The translations under genes were made by a program, and so were the position numbers. Of a stretch of 14,826 nt of DNA, positions 6,112 through 12,358 are shown one piece after another. Source of the stretch: a bacterium (GTDB lineage Bacteria > Oederibacteriota > Muellerivitia > Muellerivitales > Muellerivitaceae); assembly GCA_025980505.1 (NCBI GenBank), contig JAICXI010000007.1, positions 1 through 14,826 on the forward strand. The letters are read 5' to 3'. Position 1 is the first letter of the stretch, and the number at the start of each line of letters is the position of its first letter. The notes under the pieces are model-generated. The model searched no databases, had not been told where the DNA came from, and saw nothing but the letters and a program-made list of their open reading frames with translations.

Positions 6112-7137
6112 ATGCGAAAGAAAGACGGCCCGTTGCGTTGGGGCATCCTTTCCACCGGCCATATCGCCCACACCTTCGCCCAAAGCCTGGAGGATTCAAG
6201 GACCGGCCGGCTGGTGGCGGTGGGAAGCCGGACCCTGCGGTCCGCCCGCGCCTTTGCCAAGCGTTGGAAGGCCGCCCGGGCCTATGGCAGCTACGGGGAG
6301 CTTCTGGACGATCCCCAAGTGGAAGCCCTTTACATCGCCCCGCCCCACCCTTTCCACGCCCCCTGGTCCCTCAAAGCCCTCCAGGCCGGCAAGCACGTGC
6401 TTTGCGAGAAACCCCTGGCCATGGATTATCGCCAGGCCTTGCGGGTGGTGGAGGCGGCCCGGCGGCACAAGGTTTTCCTGATGGAAGCCTTCATGTACCG
6501 TTTCAGCCCTCAAACCCGGCGGCTGGTGGAACTGGTAAGGCGGAAGGCCGTCGGCGAAGTCCGCTTCATCCGGGCTTCCTTTTGTTTCGAGGCCGCCCTT
6601 GACTTGAAGGGCCGGCTCTTCAATCCCCGCCTGGGGGGCGGGGGCATCCTGGACGTGGGCTGCTACCCCCTTTCCATGGCCCGGCTTTTGGCCGGCGCCG
6701 CCTTGGGGCGGCCCTTCGCCGAGCCCCTGGAAGTGGCGGGCGTGGGCGTCCTCGGGAAAAAAAGCCGGGTGGACGAGTGGGCCGCCGCGACCTTGAAATT
6801 CCCGGGCGGCATCCTGGCCGAGCTTTCCTGCGGCATCCGCCTTCCCCGGCGGACGATGGTGGAAGTGCAGGGTTCCCTCGGCACCCTCACGGTTTCCTCG
6901 CCTTGGTTCGGCCGCTGGAAAGGCTCCACGAACCACATCCTGCTCCAAAAGAAGGACCGGGAAAAACCGCTCCGCCTTCCGGTCCACAATGGCCGAAACC
7001 TCTACACGCGCGAGGCGGACGCGGTGGCGGAATGCCTGGCCCGTGGGAAGCGGCAATGTCCCTCCATGACCTGGCAGGACACGCTGGGGAACATGAAGGT
7101 CCTGGACCGGTGGCGCAAAGCCGCCGGGCTTTCCTAG
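6112..7137 (+). CDS. Gfo/Idh/MocA-family NAD(P)-dependent oxidoreductase
   Basis: The 341-residue protein has an N-terminal Rossmann fold with GILSTGHIA (11-19) and the family signature CEKPLA, whose Lys100 is the usual catalytic lysine. EAFMYRFSPQT (125-135) follows, and GGGGILDVGCYPLSM (175-189) opens the C-terminal substrate domain. The EAFMYRF and LDVGCYP motifs resemble the dihydrodiol dehydrogenase / glucose-fructose oxidoreductase branch, which acts on sugars or cyclic diols. There is no Tat or Sec signal, so it should be cytosolic. Substrate cannot be told from sequence. ATG 6112 is chosen for its GGGGGG ribosome binding site and family-length N-terminus; the frame is open much further upstream but only as a shadow of the previous gene. 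Confidence 0.9.
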   Translation: MRKKDGPLRWGILSTGHIAHTFAQSLEDSRTGRLVAVGSRTLRSARAFAKRWKAARAYGSYGELLDDPQVEALYIAPPHPFHAPWSLKALQAGKHVLCEKPLAMDYRQALRVVEAARRHKVFLMEAFMYRFSPQTRRLVELVRRKAVGEVRFIRASFCFEAALDLKGRLFNPRLGGGGILDVGCYPLSMARLLAGAALGRPFAEPLEVAGVGVLGKKSRVDEWAAATLKFPGGILAELSCGIRLPRRTMVEVQGSLGTLTVSSPWFGRWKGSTNHILLQKKDREKPLRLPVHNGRNLYTREADAVAECLARGKRQCPSMTWQDTLGNMKVLDRWRKAAGLS

Positions 7138-7202
7138 GGGCGACGGGGCGGCCTCCGCACCGTCCCGGCGTTCCACTTTTTCACCCCCCTCCTTTTTTCG
7201 GC

Positions 7203-7230
7203 TTGACAAGCCTTCTCCAAAATTGATAAT
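7203..7230 (+). promoter_or_regulatory. Strong sigma-70 promoter of the barrel/cytochrome operon
   Basis: A perfect TTGACA (7203-7208) and GATAAT (7225-7230, 5 of 6) are separated by 16 bases. Transcription should start near 7237, giving a leader of about 80 bases to the ATG at 7318. It is the best housekeeping-type promoter in the window, and its -10 lies inside the repeat described at 7221-7258. Confidence 0.75.
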
Positions 7231-7258
7231 TGATCTCAATTGATAATAGATATCAATT
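7221..7258 (+). promoter_or_regulatory. Tandem Fur-like operator over the -10 and start site
   Basis: AATTGATAAT occurs twice (7221-7230 and 7238-7247), a 17-base period. Each copy starts a 7-1-7 box: TGATAATTGATCTCA (7224-7238) and TGATAATAGATATCA (7241-7255). They match the Fur consensus TGATAAT-n-ATTATCA at about 11 and 12 of 14 positions. The second contains the perfect arms TTGATA/TATCAA. Covering -10 and +1, the site should act as a repressor operator. Fur is the best guess; another Fur-family member such as PerR or Zur is possible. Confidence 0.6.
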
Positions 7259-7317
7259 ACACCAACCTTTCCCAGCGCCGCTGAAACCCGGCGTCCGGAG
7301 GGGGAAAGAAGGGCGAC

Positions 7318-8097
7318 ATGAGAAAAACCTTAAGGGTCCTCCTGGGGGCCTTGGCTTTGCTGGCCGTCCCCGGCTTGGCCCGGGCGGCCGACCGCCACTT
7401 CATTTACAACTACGAAACCGGCGTTGAAAACGCGGGGGAGAAGGACCTGGAAACCTACACTTTCTACCTTTTCGGCCGCGACACCTTTTATTCGGCCTTG
7501 AAACAGCAGATCGAGTTCGAAACGGGCCTGGGCGACGGGGTCCAAACCTCCCTGTACCTGAACTTCGCCCAGGAACTGGTCCAGGACCCCAGCGGGGGCG
7601 TCCAACAGTCGGGGGGCCCCCTTTTGGACGGCGTTTCCAACGAATGGAAATTCAAACTGGCGGACTGCGTGGCCGATCCCCTGGGCGCGGGGTTTTACCT
7701 GGAACCGGAATTCGAACCGGATGACTTCGAGCTGGAAATGAAGCTCCTCCTGGACAAGAGGATGGGATCCTGGCTTTGGGTTTTCAACTTGTTGGCCGCG
7801 CCGGCCTTTGATTACGCCGATAGGGGCGGCTCCTTCCTGCTGAGGCCGTCCATGGGATTGGGTTGTTTCCTGAGCGACTCCGTCTTCATCGGCATCGAGT
7901 CGATGGACGAGAATTTCTACGATAGCCGCCCCATGCGGTCGGTCTTTTCCCTGGGGCCTTGCCTGCAATATTCGGGCAAGGACTGGTGGGTGGAAATCGC
8001 CTTCCTGCCCCAGTTGGCGAACATCGGCGGCCCGTCCCTTGACTTCACGGACAGCCAAAGGGACCAGGTCGCGGTGGCCACTTCCTTCAGCTTGTAG
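7318..8097 (+). CDS. Putative outer-membrane beta-barrel protein
   Basis: The 259-residue product has a signal peptide (MRKTLRVLLGALALLAVPGL, cleavage near ARAAD). The rest is made of amphipathic, aromatic-rich strands (HFIYNYETGVEN, YTFYLFGRDTFYSALKQQIEFETG, WWVEIAFLPQLANIGG) and ends in Phe-Ser-Leu, close to a barrel-type terminal strand. I do not recognise a named family. Transporter or porin function is unproven. It is the first gene behind a strong promoter with tandem Fur-like boxes, and the lipoprotein cytochrome gene follows after 35 bases, so the pair is probably one operon. Metal- or redox-responsive control is inferred from the boxes. An AAGGG ribosome binding site precedes the ATG. 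Confidence 0.72.
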   Translation: MRKTLRVLLGALALLAVPGLARAADRHFIYNYETGVENAGEKDLETYTFYLFGRDTFYSALKQQIEFETGLGDGVQTSLYLNFAQELVQDPSGGVQQSGGPLLDGVSNEWKFKLADCVADPLGAGFYLEPEFEPDDFELEMKLLLDKRMGSWLWVFNLLAAPAFDYADRGGSFLLRPSMGLGCFLSDSVFIGIESMDENFYDSRPMRSVFSLGPCLQYSGKDWWVEIAFLPQLANIGGPSLDFTDSQRDQVAVATSFSL

Positions 8098-8132
8098 GCC
8101 TCCGGGCGTCATTCGAAAAACAGGAGCTTCCC

Positions 8133-8465
8133 ATGAAAGAAAAAATCCTTGCCCTTGGCGTCCTGGCCCCGGCCCTCCTACCCCTGGCTTGCGCCAGCTT
8201 GCCGGTCCCCACCGCGGAATCGGCTTCCTGGGCCTCGCGGCAATGGCCCGGAATGACGCTGGAATCCCTCCAAGCCGGAAGGCGCCGTTATGTGGAAAAT
8301 TGCGCGGCTTGCCACAACTTGCACCTGCCCTCGGAGTTCCCCCCCGCATGCTGGGAATCCATCCTGGAGAAGATGCAACCCAGGGCCCATATCGACGACG
8401 CCCAAAAGGATTTAATCCTGCGTTACCTCGTGACCGCCGCCGCCCGGACCACCGCCGGCCCCTAA
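8133..8465 (+). CDS. Small lipoprotein c-type cytochrome
   Basis: The 110-residue product has a lipoprotein signal ending LLPLAC (lipidated Cys20), then one haem-binding motif CAACH (57-61). Pro-rich and Trp residues follow (LPSEFPPACWESI) and a Met in ILEKMQPRA is a likely distal haem ligand. This is the plan of small monohaem cytochromes that carry electrons in the periplasm. The closing helix LILRYLVTAA is also typical. An AGGAG ribosome binding site lies about 7 bases before the ATG. It follows the barrel protein by 35 bases and likely shares its Fur-like-controlled promoter. No partner oxidase or reductase is present in the window. Confidence 0.82.
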   Translation: MKEKILALGVLAPALLPLACASLPVPTAESASWASRQWPGMTLESLQAGRRRYVENCAACHNLHLPSEFPPACWESILEKMQPRAHIDDAQKDLILRYLVTAAARTTAGP

Positions 8466-8547
8466 AACAATTTTTCAAGGGATTTTCGCACGGCCCCTGG
8501 GTTATCCTGATCGGCGCCGACTACCCTCGACCGCTGAAAGGTGAACC

Positions 8548-9396
8548 GTGCATTTCCTTCAAATCGTCCTGCTGGCCGCAGTGCAGGGACTGGCCGAGCT
8601 TCTTCCCGTTTCCAGTTCAGCCCACGTGATCCTCGCGGAAAAATGGATGGGCCTGGATCCCACCACTCCGGAAATGACCCTGCTTTTACTGATGCTCCAC
8701 ACCGGCACCATGTTTGCGGTGCTGGTGTACTTTGGAAAGGATTGGAAAAGCACCTACTTCCAATCGAGTTTCAAGGGGTGGGCCTTCGTGCGGCAGGTCT
8801 TCCTGGCCACCGCGGCCACCGCCGTTCTGGGCTTGGGGCTCAAGGTCCTCATCGAAAAAGTCTTCTTGAAAGGCACGCCCCATGCCGAGGTGGAAATGCT
8901 CTTCGGGAACCTGAAACTGATTTCCCTGTCCCTGGCCTGCGCGGGCCTGTTGATCCTTTACGCCGCCCTCCGGGAGAAGCGCACCCATCCCGATCCGGGC
9001 CTGGGCCCCGCCCAATCCCTGGTCATCGGCCTGGTCCAGGGACTTTGCCTTCCCTTCCGGGGTTTTTCCCGTTCCGGCGCGACCATTTCCACCGGCCTTC
9101 TCCTGAAGCTTCCCCGGGCCAAGGCCGAGGATTTCAGCTTCGCCCTGGCGCTGGTGATCACGCCGCCCTTGCTTTTGAAGGAGATCCTGAGGCTTTGGAA
9201 GGCCCGCGCCTTTGCGGGCCTCACGCCGGCCCAGACCGCCGGGCTATTCGCCCCCGGCCTGGAGGGCATGGTCTTCAGTTTCATCGCGGGACTCTTGGCC
9301 TTGAGCTGGTTGTCCAGCTGGCTCTCCCGGGGCCGTTGGGGTTGGTTCGGCGTCTATTGCCTGGCGGCTTCCGCCGCGGTGTGGCTGTTCCACTAA
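8548..9396 (+). CDS. uppP: Undecaprenyl-diphosphatase UppP (BacA family)
   Basis: The 282-residue integral membrane enzyme removes a phosphate from undecaprenyl diphosphate, recycling the lipid carrier for peptidoglycan and other cell-wall polymers. High activity gives bacitracin resistance. Signature one is visible as QGLAELLPVSSSAH (13-26) with Glu17. Signature two is FRGFSRSGATIS (170-181), which carries Arg175. Several hydrophobic helices cover the rest. The second signature has the FRGFSRSG form rather than the common PGxSRSG form. The start is GTG at 8548, supported by an AAAGGTG ribosome binding site and by the family N-terminus beginning right there. It lies 82 bases after the cytochrome and may be read through from it or from a weak local promoter (GTTATCCT near 8501). 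Confidence 0.95.
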   Translation: MHFLQIVLLAAVQGLAELLPVSSSAHVILAEKWMGLDPTTPEMTLLLLMLHTGTMFAVLVYFGKDWKSTYFQSSFKGWAFVRQVFLATAATAVLGLGLKVLIEKVFLKGTPHAEVEMLFGNLKLISLSLACAGLLILYAALREKRTHPDPGLGPAQSLVIGLVQGLCLPFRGFSRSGATISTGLLLKLPRAKAEDFSFALALVITPPLLLKEILRLWKARAFAGLTPAQTAGLFAPGLEGMVFSFIAGLLALSWLSSWLSRGRWGWFGVYCLAASAAVWLFH

Positions 9397-9397
9397 G

Positions 9398-9438
9398 GTC
9401 CCCGGGCCCGGCTTCCCGGAGAACCCGGCGGCCCGGAC
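9398..9438 (+). repeat. GC-rich hairpin after uppP
   Basis: GTCC-CC-GGGCC (9398-9408) pairs with GGCCC-GGAC (9430-9438) with a two-base bulge, starting two bases after the uppP stop. A run of seven T lies about 20 bases further on (9458-9464), too far for a standard intrinsic terminator. The remainder of the gap up to 9601 shows nothing I can call apart from the ribosome binding site of the next gene. Confidence 0.35.
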
Positions 9439-9601
9439 TTGATCCCCATCCCACCCCTTTTTTTCGGCGCTATTCCGGTCCGGTCCCAAAAGTTACATTT
9501 GGAAAATTTAGCCTTATCCCGTAACTCCTCCCGCCTCCTCTCCCGTACATAGGAACAATCGTCCCGGCAGGTTCGGACGAATTCAATGGGGAGGTTGTGC
9601 A

Positions 9602-10012
9602 ATGCGTAAGTTCCGTTGGTTGGTGATGCTGGTGGGCGCCGTGGCAATATCGGGCCTGGCCTACGCCGGAAAGGCCGTCACCCAAAAATACGAGGTTGTC
9701 TGCATGAAATGCGTCGCCCATAACGCGTCCATGGGGAAAACCGGGGGACAGGGGGCCGGCCACGCGGCTTGCGCCATGGCCTGCGCTTCCAAGGGCACGG
9801 ATTTGGGCTTGATGGATGGAAAGGGGAATCTTTTCATCCCCCTGAACGCCGATTTCAGCTCCGCCCGCGATGTGGTCAAGGATAAGGCGGGCCAAACCGT
9901 GGAATTGACCGGTGAAATCGTGCGGACCAAGGGCGTCAACTACCTGAAGCTTTCCGGATCGGACGTCCCGGACGGATCGGAGTTGAAAAAAGGCGACGGG
10001 GACAAGGACTAA
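9602..10012 (+). CDS. Periplasmic Cys/His-rich small protein, possibly metal-binding
   Basis: The 136-residue product has a signal peptide (cleavage near AYAG, residue 22). The mature protein opens with CMKC (Cys34, Cys37), then HAACAMAC (His54, Cys57, Cys61), four cysteines and histidines in a CxxC...HxxCxxxC order that could bind metal or form disulfides. The second half, VVKDKAGQTVELTGEIVRTKGVNYLKLSG, resembles the small OB-like beta domain found in many periplasmic hypothetical proteins of the form gkxvtvtGxiv-xkgvxyl. A charged Lys/Asp tail closes it. No function is known to me. A GGGGAGG ribosome binding site lies about 7 bases before the ATG. It has no close downstream gene; a structured non-coding stretch follows. 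Confidence 0.75.
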   Translation: MRKFRWLVMLVGAVAISGLAYAGKAVTQKYEVVCMKCVAHNASMGKTGGQGAGHAACAMACASKGTDLGLMDGKGNLFIPLNADFSSARDVVKDKAGQTVELTGEIVRTKGVNYLKLSGSDVPDGSELKKGDGDKD

Positions 10013-10035
10013 AGGGCATCCACCGTTCGGCGGTT

Positions 10036-10088
10036 CACAGCCAGGGACAAATGCGGCGGGGCCTACCCCCCCTAGTCCAAAGGCTGTG
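10036..10088 (+). repeat. Nested stem-loop downstream of the Cys/His-rich gene
   Basis: CACAGCC (10036-10042) pairs with GGCTGTG (10082-10088). Inside, GGAC (10045-10048) pairs with GTCC (10075-10078) and GGGG (10058-10061) with CCCC (10066-10069), giving one continuous nested fold. It begins 24 bases after a stop codon. There is no adjacent T-run, so it is not a standard terminator. Confidence 0.45.
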
Positions 10089-10143
10089 GGCCGCTTTTGA
10101 TTTGGAGGCCCTAACAAAACCTAAATCCACCGCAAGTTCCTTC

Positions 10144-10166
10144 CCCCCGGGCTAAAGTTGCGGGGG
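10144..10166 (+). repeat. GC-rich stem-loop
   Basis: CCCCCG (10144-10149) and CGGGGG (10161-10166) are perfectly complementary around an 11-base loop. Confidence 0.4.
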
Positions 10167-10315
10167 ACAGGTCGGACCCCAAAGGCGCCCCTCTGCGAAA
10201 TCATAAAGACAAGAGGATTTAAACAGCGCCACTCATCCCAAATCCCCTCTTTAAAAAAACACAAAGTGGAAATGGGAGGCCATACCCACCTCTTTAAAAC
10301 CTTAATGAAGGTCGG

Positions 10316-10342
10316 CCCATGCGGTGGGAAGCACCGCTTGGG
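10316..10342 (+). repeat. Long hairpin with GGAAG loop
   Basis: The arms CCCATGCGGTG and CACCGCTTGGG pair at 10 of 11 positions (one T-T mismatch) around a GGAAG loop. It is the most stable-looking RNA hairpin in the gap and is followed by an A-rich, then T-rich stretch. Confidence 0.5.
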
Positions 10343-10355
10343 TAAAAACCTAATT

Positions 10356-10461
10356 TTGTTGGAGGTTCTTGTTTAAAAACGAAACGATGTAATTAGCGTC
10401 AGTTTCCAACAACCCTCGCCCCTTGGCCTTGGTTTGAGGGTACACAGGGGGGGTCCCTGTG
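10356..10461 (+). repeat. Chain of three stems
   Basis: TTGTTGGA (10356-10363) pairs perfectly with TCCAACAA (10405-10412). Immediately next, ACCCTC (10412-10417) pairs with GAGGGT (10436-10441). Then CACAGGG (10443-10449) pairs with CCCTGTG (10455-10461) around GGGGT. Three abutting helices suggest a folded RNA more than chance, though strand is not certain. Confidence 0.4.
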
Positions 10462-10522
10462 AGGGCCTTTTGGGAGATGGAACAGGATGAGGGGTGTAGT
10501 GAAACCCATGGAATCACCCCGG

Positions 10523-10545
10523 CCCTCTCCCCTCGAGGGAGAGGG
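10523..10545. repeat. REP-like palindrome
   Basis: CCCTCTCCC and GGGAGAGGG form a perfect 9-bp stem around CTCGA. The core, preceded by CACCCCGG, is the pattern of extragenic REP-like palindromes that occur in many copies between genes of many bacterial groups. Only one copy lies in this window. Confidence 0.55.
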
Positions 10546-10687
10546 GGATCGACGTCAAATCAACTGCAAACGGACGCCAAGTGCATCATTCCCTTAAGAA
10601 AAGTATCTTTTGGGTTTAAGCCAAGCCCCCGTTGCCGCGCCTTAAGAATCACGGAAAAATAATCGCGACAATAATATCCAAACATAT

Positions 10688-10713
10688 CTATTATTTAAAA
10701 TAGCCTTTTTTTT
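10688..10713 (+). terminator. Weak terminator-like hairpin and T8 run
   Basis: CTATT (10688-10692) pairs with AATAG (10699-10703), followed by CC and eight T residues (10706-10713). The stem is short and AT-rich. It would insulate the activator promoter from upstream transcription. Confidence 0.3.
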
Positions 10714-10763
10714 GGCCACCCTTTGCCCGGCCGCAATTCAAGGGTAATCCTTTGCGTTAATTT

Positions 10764-10772
10764 TGCTAAAAT
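10764..10772 (+). promoter_or_regulatory. Extended -10 promoter of the sigma-54 activator gene
   Basis: TGCTAAAAT contains TGn and TAAAAT (10767-10772), 5 of 6 to the consensus. The -35 is not clear. The start would be near 10779, giving a leader of about 30 bases to the ATG at 10810. Confidence 0.5.
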
Positions 10773-10809
10773 GGGCCCTCTTTGAAGCTATTCCGTTTTG
10801 GGATAAATC

Positions 10810-12153
10810 ATGCGCATATTGCTGATCGACGATGAAGCTTCCCTGACTAAAATCCTTATCAAATTCCTGGAACAAGGGGGCCACGAAGCCTTCCCGGCCT
10901 CCACGGCCGCCGAAGGCTTTGAGAAAAACGGGGTGCTCAAACCCGACTTGATCCTCCTGGACCTGCACCTGCCCGACATGGGCGGCCTGGAAGTCCTTTC
11001 CAAATTAAATGAAACCGTGAGCCCCGCTTCCGTCGTGGTCATCACGGGCGAGGGGTCGGTGGATTCGGCGGTCCAAGCCATGAAAATGGGCGCCGAGGAC
11101 TACCTGGAAAAACCCATCGACATGGAAAGATTGCGGGTGGTCCTGAAAAAGATCACCGAAAAACGCGGCCTGCAGAAAGAAGTGGCCACCCTCAAGCGCA
11201 ACCAGGTCGAGATGTACCGGAAGGATTACCTCTTCCTGACCGATCCGGACATGCAAAAGCTTTACTCCGAGGTGGAACAGGTGGCCTGCCAGGAAAAGGT
11301 GACGGTCATGATCCTGGGCGAGACCGGGACGGGCAAGGAACACGTGGCCCGGCTGGTCCACGCCCTCTCTCCCCGCGCCGCCAAGCCTTTCGTAGAACTG
11401 CATTGCGGGTCCCTGCCCGAGTCCATCCTGGAATCGGAACTATTCGGGTACGAGCAGGGCGCCTTCACCGACGCCAAGCGGCAGAAGCCCGGCCTTTTCG
11501 AGATCGCCCAAAGCGGCACGATTTTCCTGGATGAAATCGGCGAGTTGACCCCGTCGGTGCAAATGAAGCTCCTGAAAGTCCTGGAGCAAAAAACCCTCCG
11601 TCGCCTGGGCGGTACCCGGGAGATCCCGCTGGACGTTCGCATCATCACCGCCACCCACCGGGACCTGGAAAAGGAGGTCAAGGAAGGCCGTTTCCGGGCC
11701 GATCTTTACTACCGCTTGAACGTCATCCCCCTCACCATCCCGGCCTTGCGCCACCGCCCCGACGACATCGTGCAATTGGCCAACTTTTTCCTGCAGGAGT
11801 CCTGCCGCGCCTTCAATAAGAAGCTGAGCCTGCTTTCGGACGACCTCCTGGCCCTGTTGAAAAACCATCCCTGGCCCGGCAATGTCCGGGAATTGAAGCA
11901 CGTCATTGAACGCATGGTGGTCACGGCCAAGACCGGAAACCTCACGGTCAAGGACCTGCCCAAGGAAATCCGCGAGGCCAAAGTCCGACCCGCCGCCGAC
12001 GGAAAAAAGGTGCTGACCAAGGTCGAATCGGAGCAAGCCAACATCAAACACGCCCTCCTGGAGACCAAAGGCAACAAATCCAATGCCGCCAAACTTCTGG
12101 GGATCACCCGCAAGACCCTCTTCAACAAAATCAAAAAATACCAGTTGGACTAA
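10810..12153 (+). CDS. NtrC-family sigma-54-dependent response regulator
   Basis: The 447-residue protein has the full three-domain plan. The receiver domain (1-118) has acidic Asp7/Asp8, phospho-acceptor Asp51, Thr79 and Lys101. The AAA+ domain (about 140-380) has Walker A GETGTGKE (170-177), Walker B TIFLDEIGEL (237-246), GAFTDA (217-222) and FRADLYYRLNV (295-305). A Fis-type helix-turn-helix lies at the C-terminus (411-447). Once phosphorylated it should open promoters bound by sigma-54 RNA polymerase. The sigma-54 contact loop reads GAFTDA in place of the standard GAFTGA. A -24/-12 promoter lies just downstream (12335-12350), so the adjacent twin genes are the obvious target. The partner kinase may be the hybrid kinase at 13534. 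The ribosome binding site is weak (GGGA, 6 bases before ATG). Confidence 0.95.
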   Translation: MRILLIDDEASLTKILIKFLEQGGHEAFPASTAAEGFEKNGVLKPDLILLDLHLPDMGGLEVLSKLNETVSPASVVVITGEGSVDSAVQAMKMGAEDYLEKPIDMERLRVVLKKITEKRGLQKEVATLKRNQVEMYRKDYLFLTDPDMQKLYSEVEQVACQEKVTVMILGETGTGKEHVARLVHALSPRAAKPFVELHCGSLPESILESELFGYEQGAFTDAKRQKPGLFEIAQSGTIFLDEIGELTPSVQMKLLKVLEQKTLRRLGGTREIPLDVRIITATHRDLEKEVKEGRFRADLYYRLNVIPLTIPALRHRPDDIVQLANFFLQESCRAFNKKLSLLSDDLLALLKNHPWPGNVRELKHVIERMVVTAKTGNLTVKDLPKEIREAKVRPAADGKKVLTKVESEQANIKHALLETKGNKSNAAKLLGITRKTLFNKIKKYQLD

Positions 12154-12200
12154 CGGCGGCCGGCGGCGATCCGTTGAAACCTTGAGCCTTGAATTTTGAA

Positions 12201-12228
12201 GCTGACCGCCGACGGCAGACCGCTTTCC
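12201..12228. repeat. Degenerate 7-base tandem repeat
   Basis: The units GCTGACC, GCCGACG, GCAGACC and GCTTTCC follow each other without gaps. Similar heptads in the opposite orientation lie at 13441-13475 on the far side of the twin genes. Confidence 0.4.
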
Positions 12229-12240
12229 AAGGATATCCTT
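12229..12240. promoter_or_regulatory. 12-base palindrome, candidate activator site
   Basis: AAGGATATCCTT is perfectly palindromic and centred about 125 bases upstream of the predicted sigma-54 start site, inside the usual range for enhancer sites of NtrC-type activators. Assignment to the adjacent activator is inference. Confidence 0.35.
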
Positions 12241-12244
12241 TTCC

Positions 12245-12272
12245 CCCAAACGCGTTTTTTTTACCCGTTGGG
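12245..12272. repeat. Inverted repeat around a T8 run
   Basis: CCCAAACG (12245-12252) pairs with CGTTGGG (12266-12272) with one bulged A. The loop contains eight T residues. It could be a second activator site or a poor terminator of the activator gene. Confidence 0.3.
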
Positions 12273-12334
12273 CAAATAATTCCGTTTTTCTTCCCCCTTC
12301 TTCCATCCTTTCCCTGGTTTTCCCGGCTTTTTCA

Positions 12335-12350
12335 TTGGCATTTCTCTTGC
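12335..12350 (+). promoter_or_regulatory. Sigma-54 (-24/-12) promoter of the twin genes
   Basis: TTGGCA (12335-12340) and TTGC (12347-12350) place GG (12337-12338) and GC (12349-12350) 12 bases apart. The -24 core TGGCA and the -12 core TTGC match the consensus completely. The start site is expected near 12361, about 90 bases before the ATG at 12451. It lies directly downstream of a sigma-54 activator gene, which strongly supports it. Confidence 0.8.
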
Positions 12351-12358
12351 CCTTGAAG

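Larger units (their letters stand above)
10013..10809. other. Long structured non-coding region
   Basis: About 800 bases separate the Cys/His-rich protein from the sigma-54 activator. Base composition is less GC-rich than the genes around it. The two open frames of about 70 codons here have no ribosome binding site and no coding character. At least six stem-loops can be drawn (10036-10088, 10144-10166, 10316-10342, 10356-10412, 10443-10461, 10523-10545), and the region ends in an AT-rich tract with T8 and the activator promoter. It may hold a small RNA, a cis-regulatory leader or remnants of mobile repeats. I found no match to a riboswitch consensus or tRNA that I know. Confidence 0.5.

Noticed and set aside
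9541..9601. tRNA-like GGTTCGGACGAATTC before the Cys/His-rich gene
   Set aside because: No acceptor stem, anticodon arm or CCA fits around it; it is a short palindrome only.
10158..10376. Possible 72-residue reading frame in the non-coding region
   Set aside because: No ribosome binding site, no coding-like composition, and it runs through stem-loops; the product has no recognisable feature.
10144..10461. Known riboswitch class
   Set aside because: No cobalamin, TPP, c-di-GMP or similar consensus core can be recognised, so only the stems themselves are reported.
10459..10662. Possible 67-residue reading frame
   Set aside because: It is the chance translation of the REP-like palindrome and its flanks (ALSPRGRG-type sequence), a common artefact.
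10712..10726. TTGGCC...TTTGC upstream of the activator gene as a sigma-54 promoter
   Set aside because: GG (10714-10715) and GC (10725-10726) are 11 apart; sigma-54 promoters need 12. The extended -10 at 10764-10772 explains the gene better.
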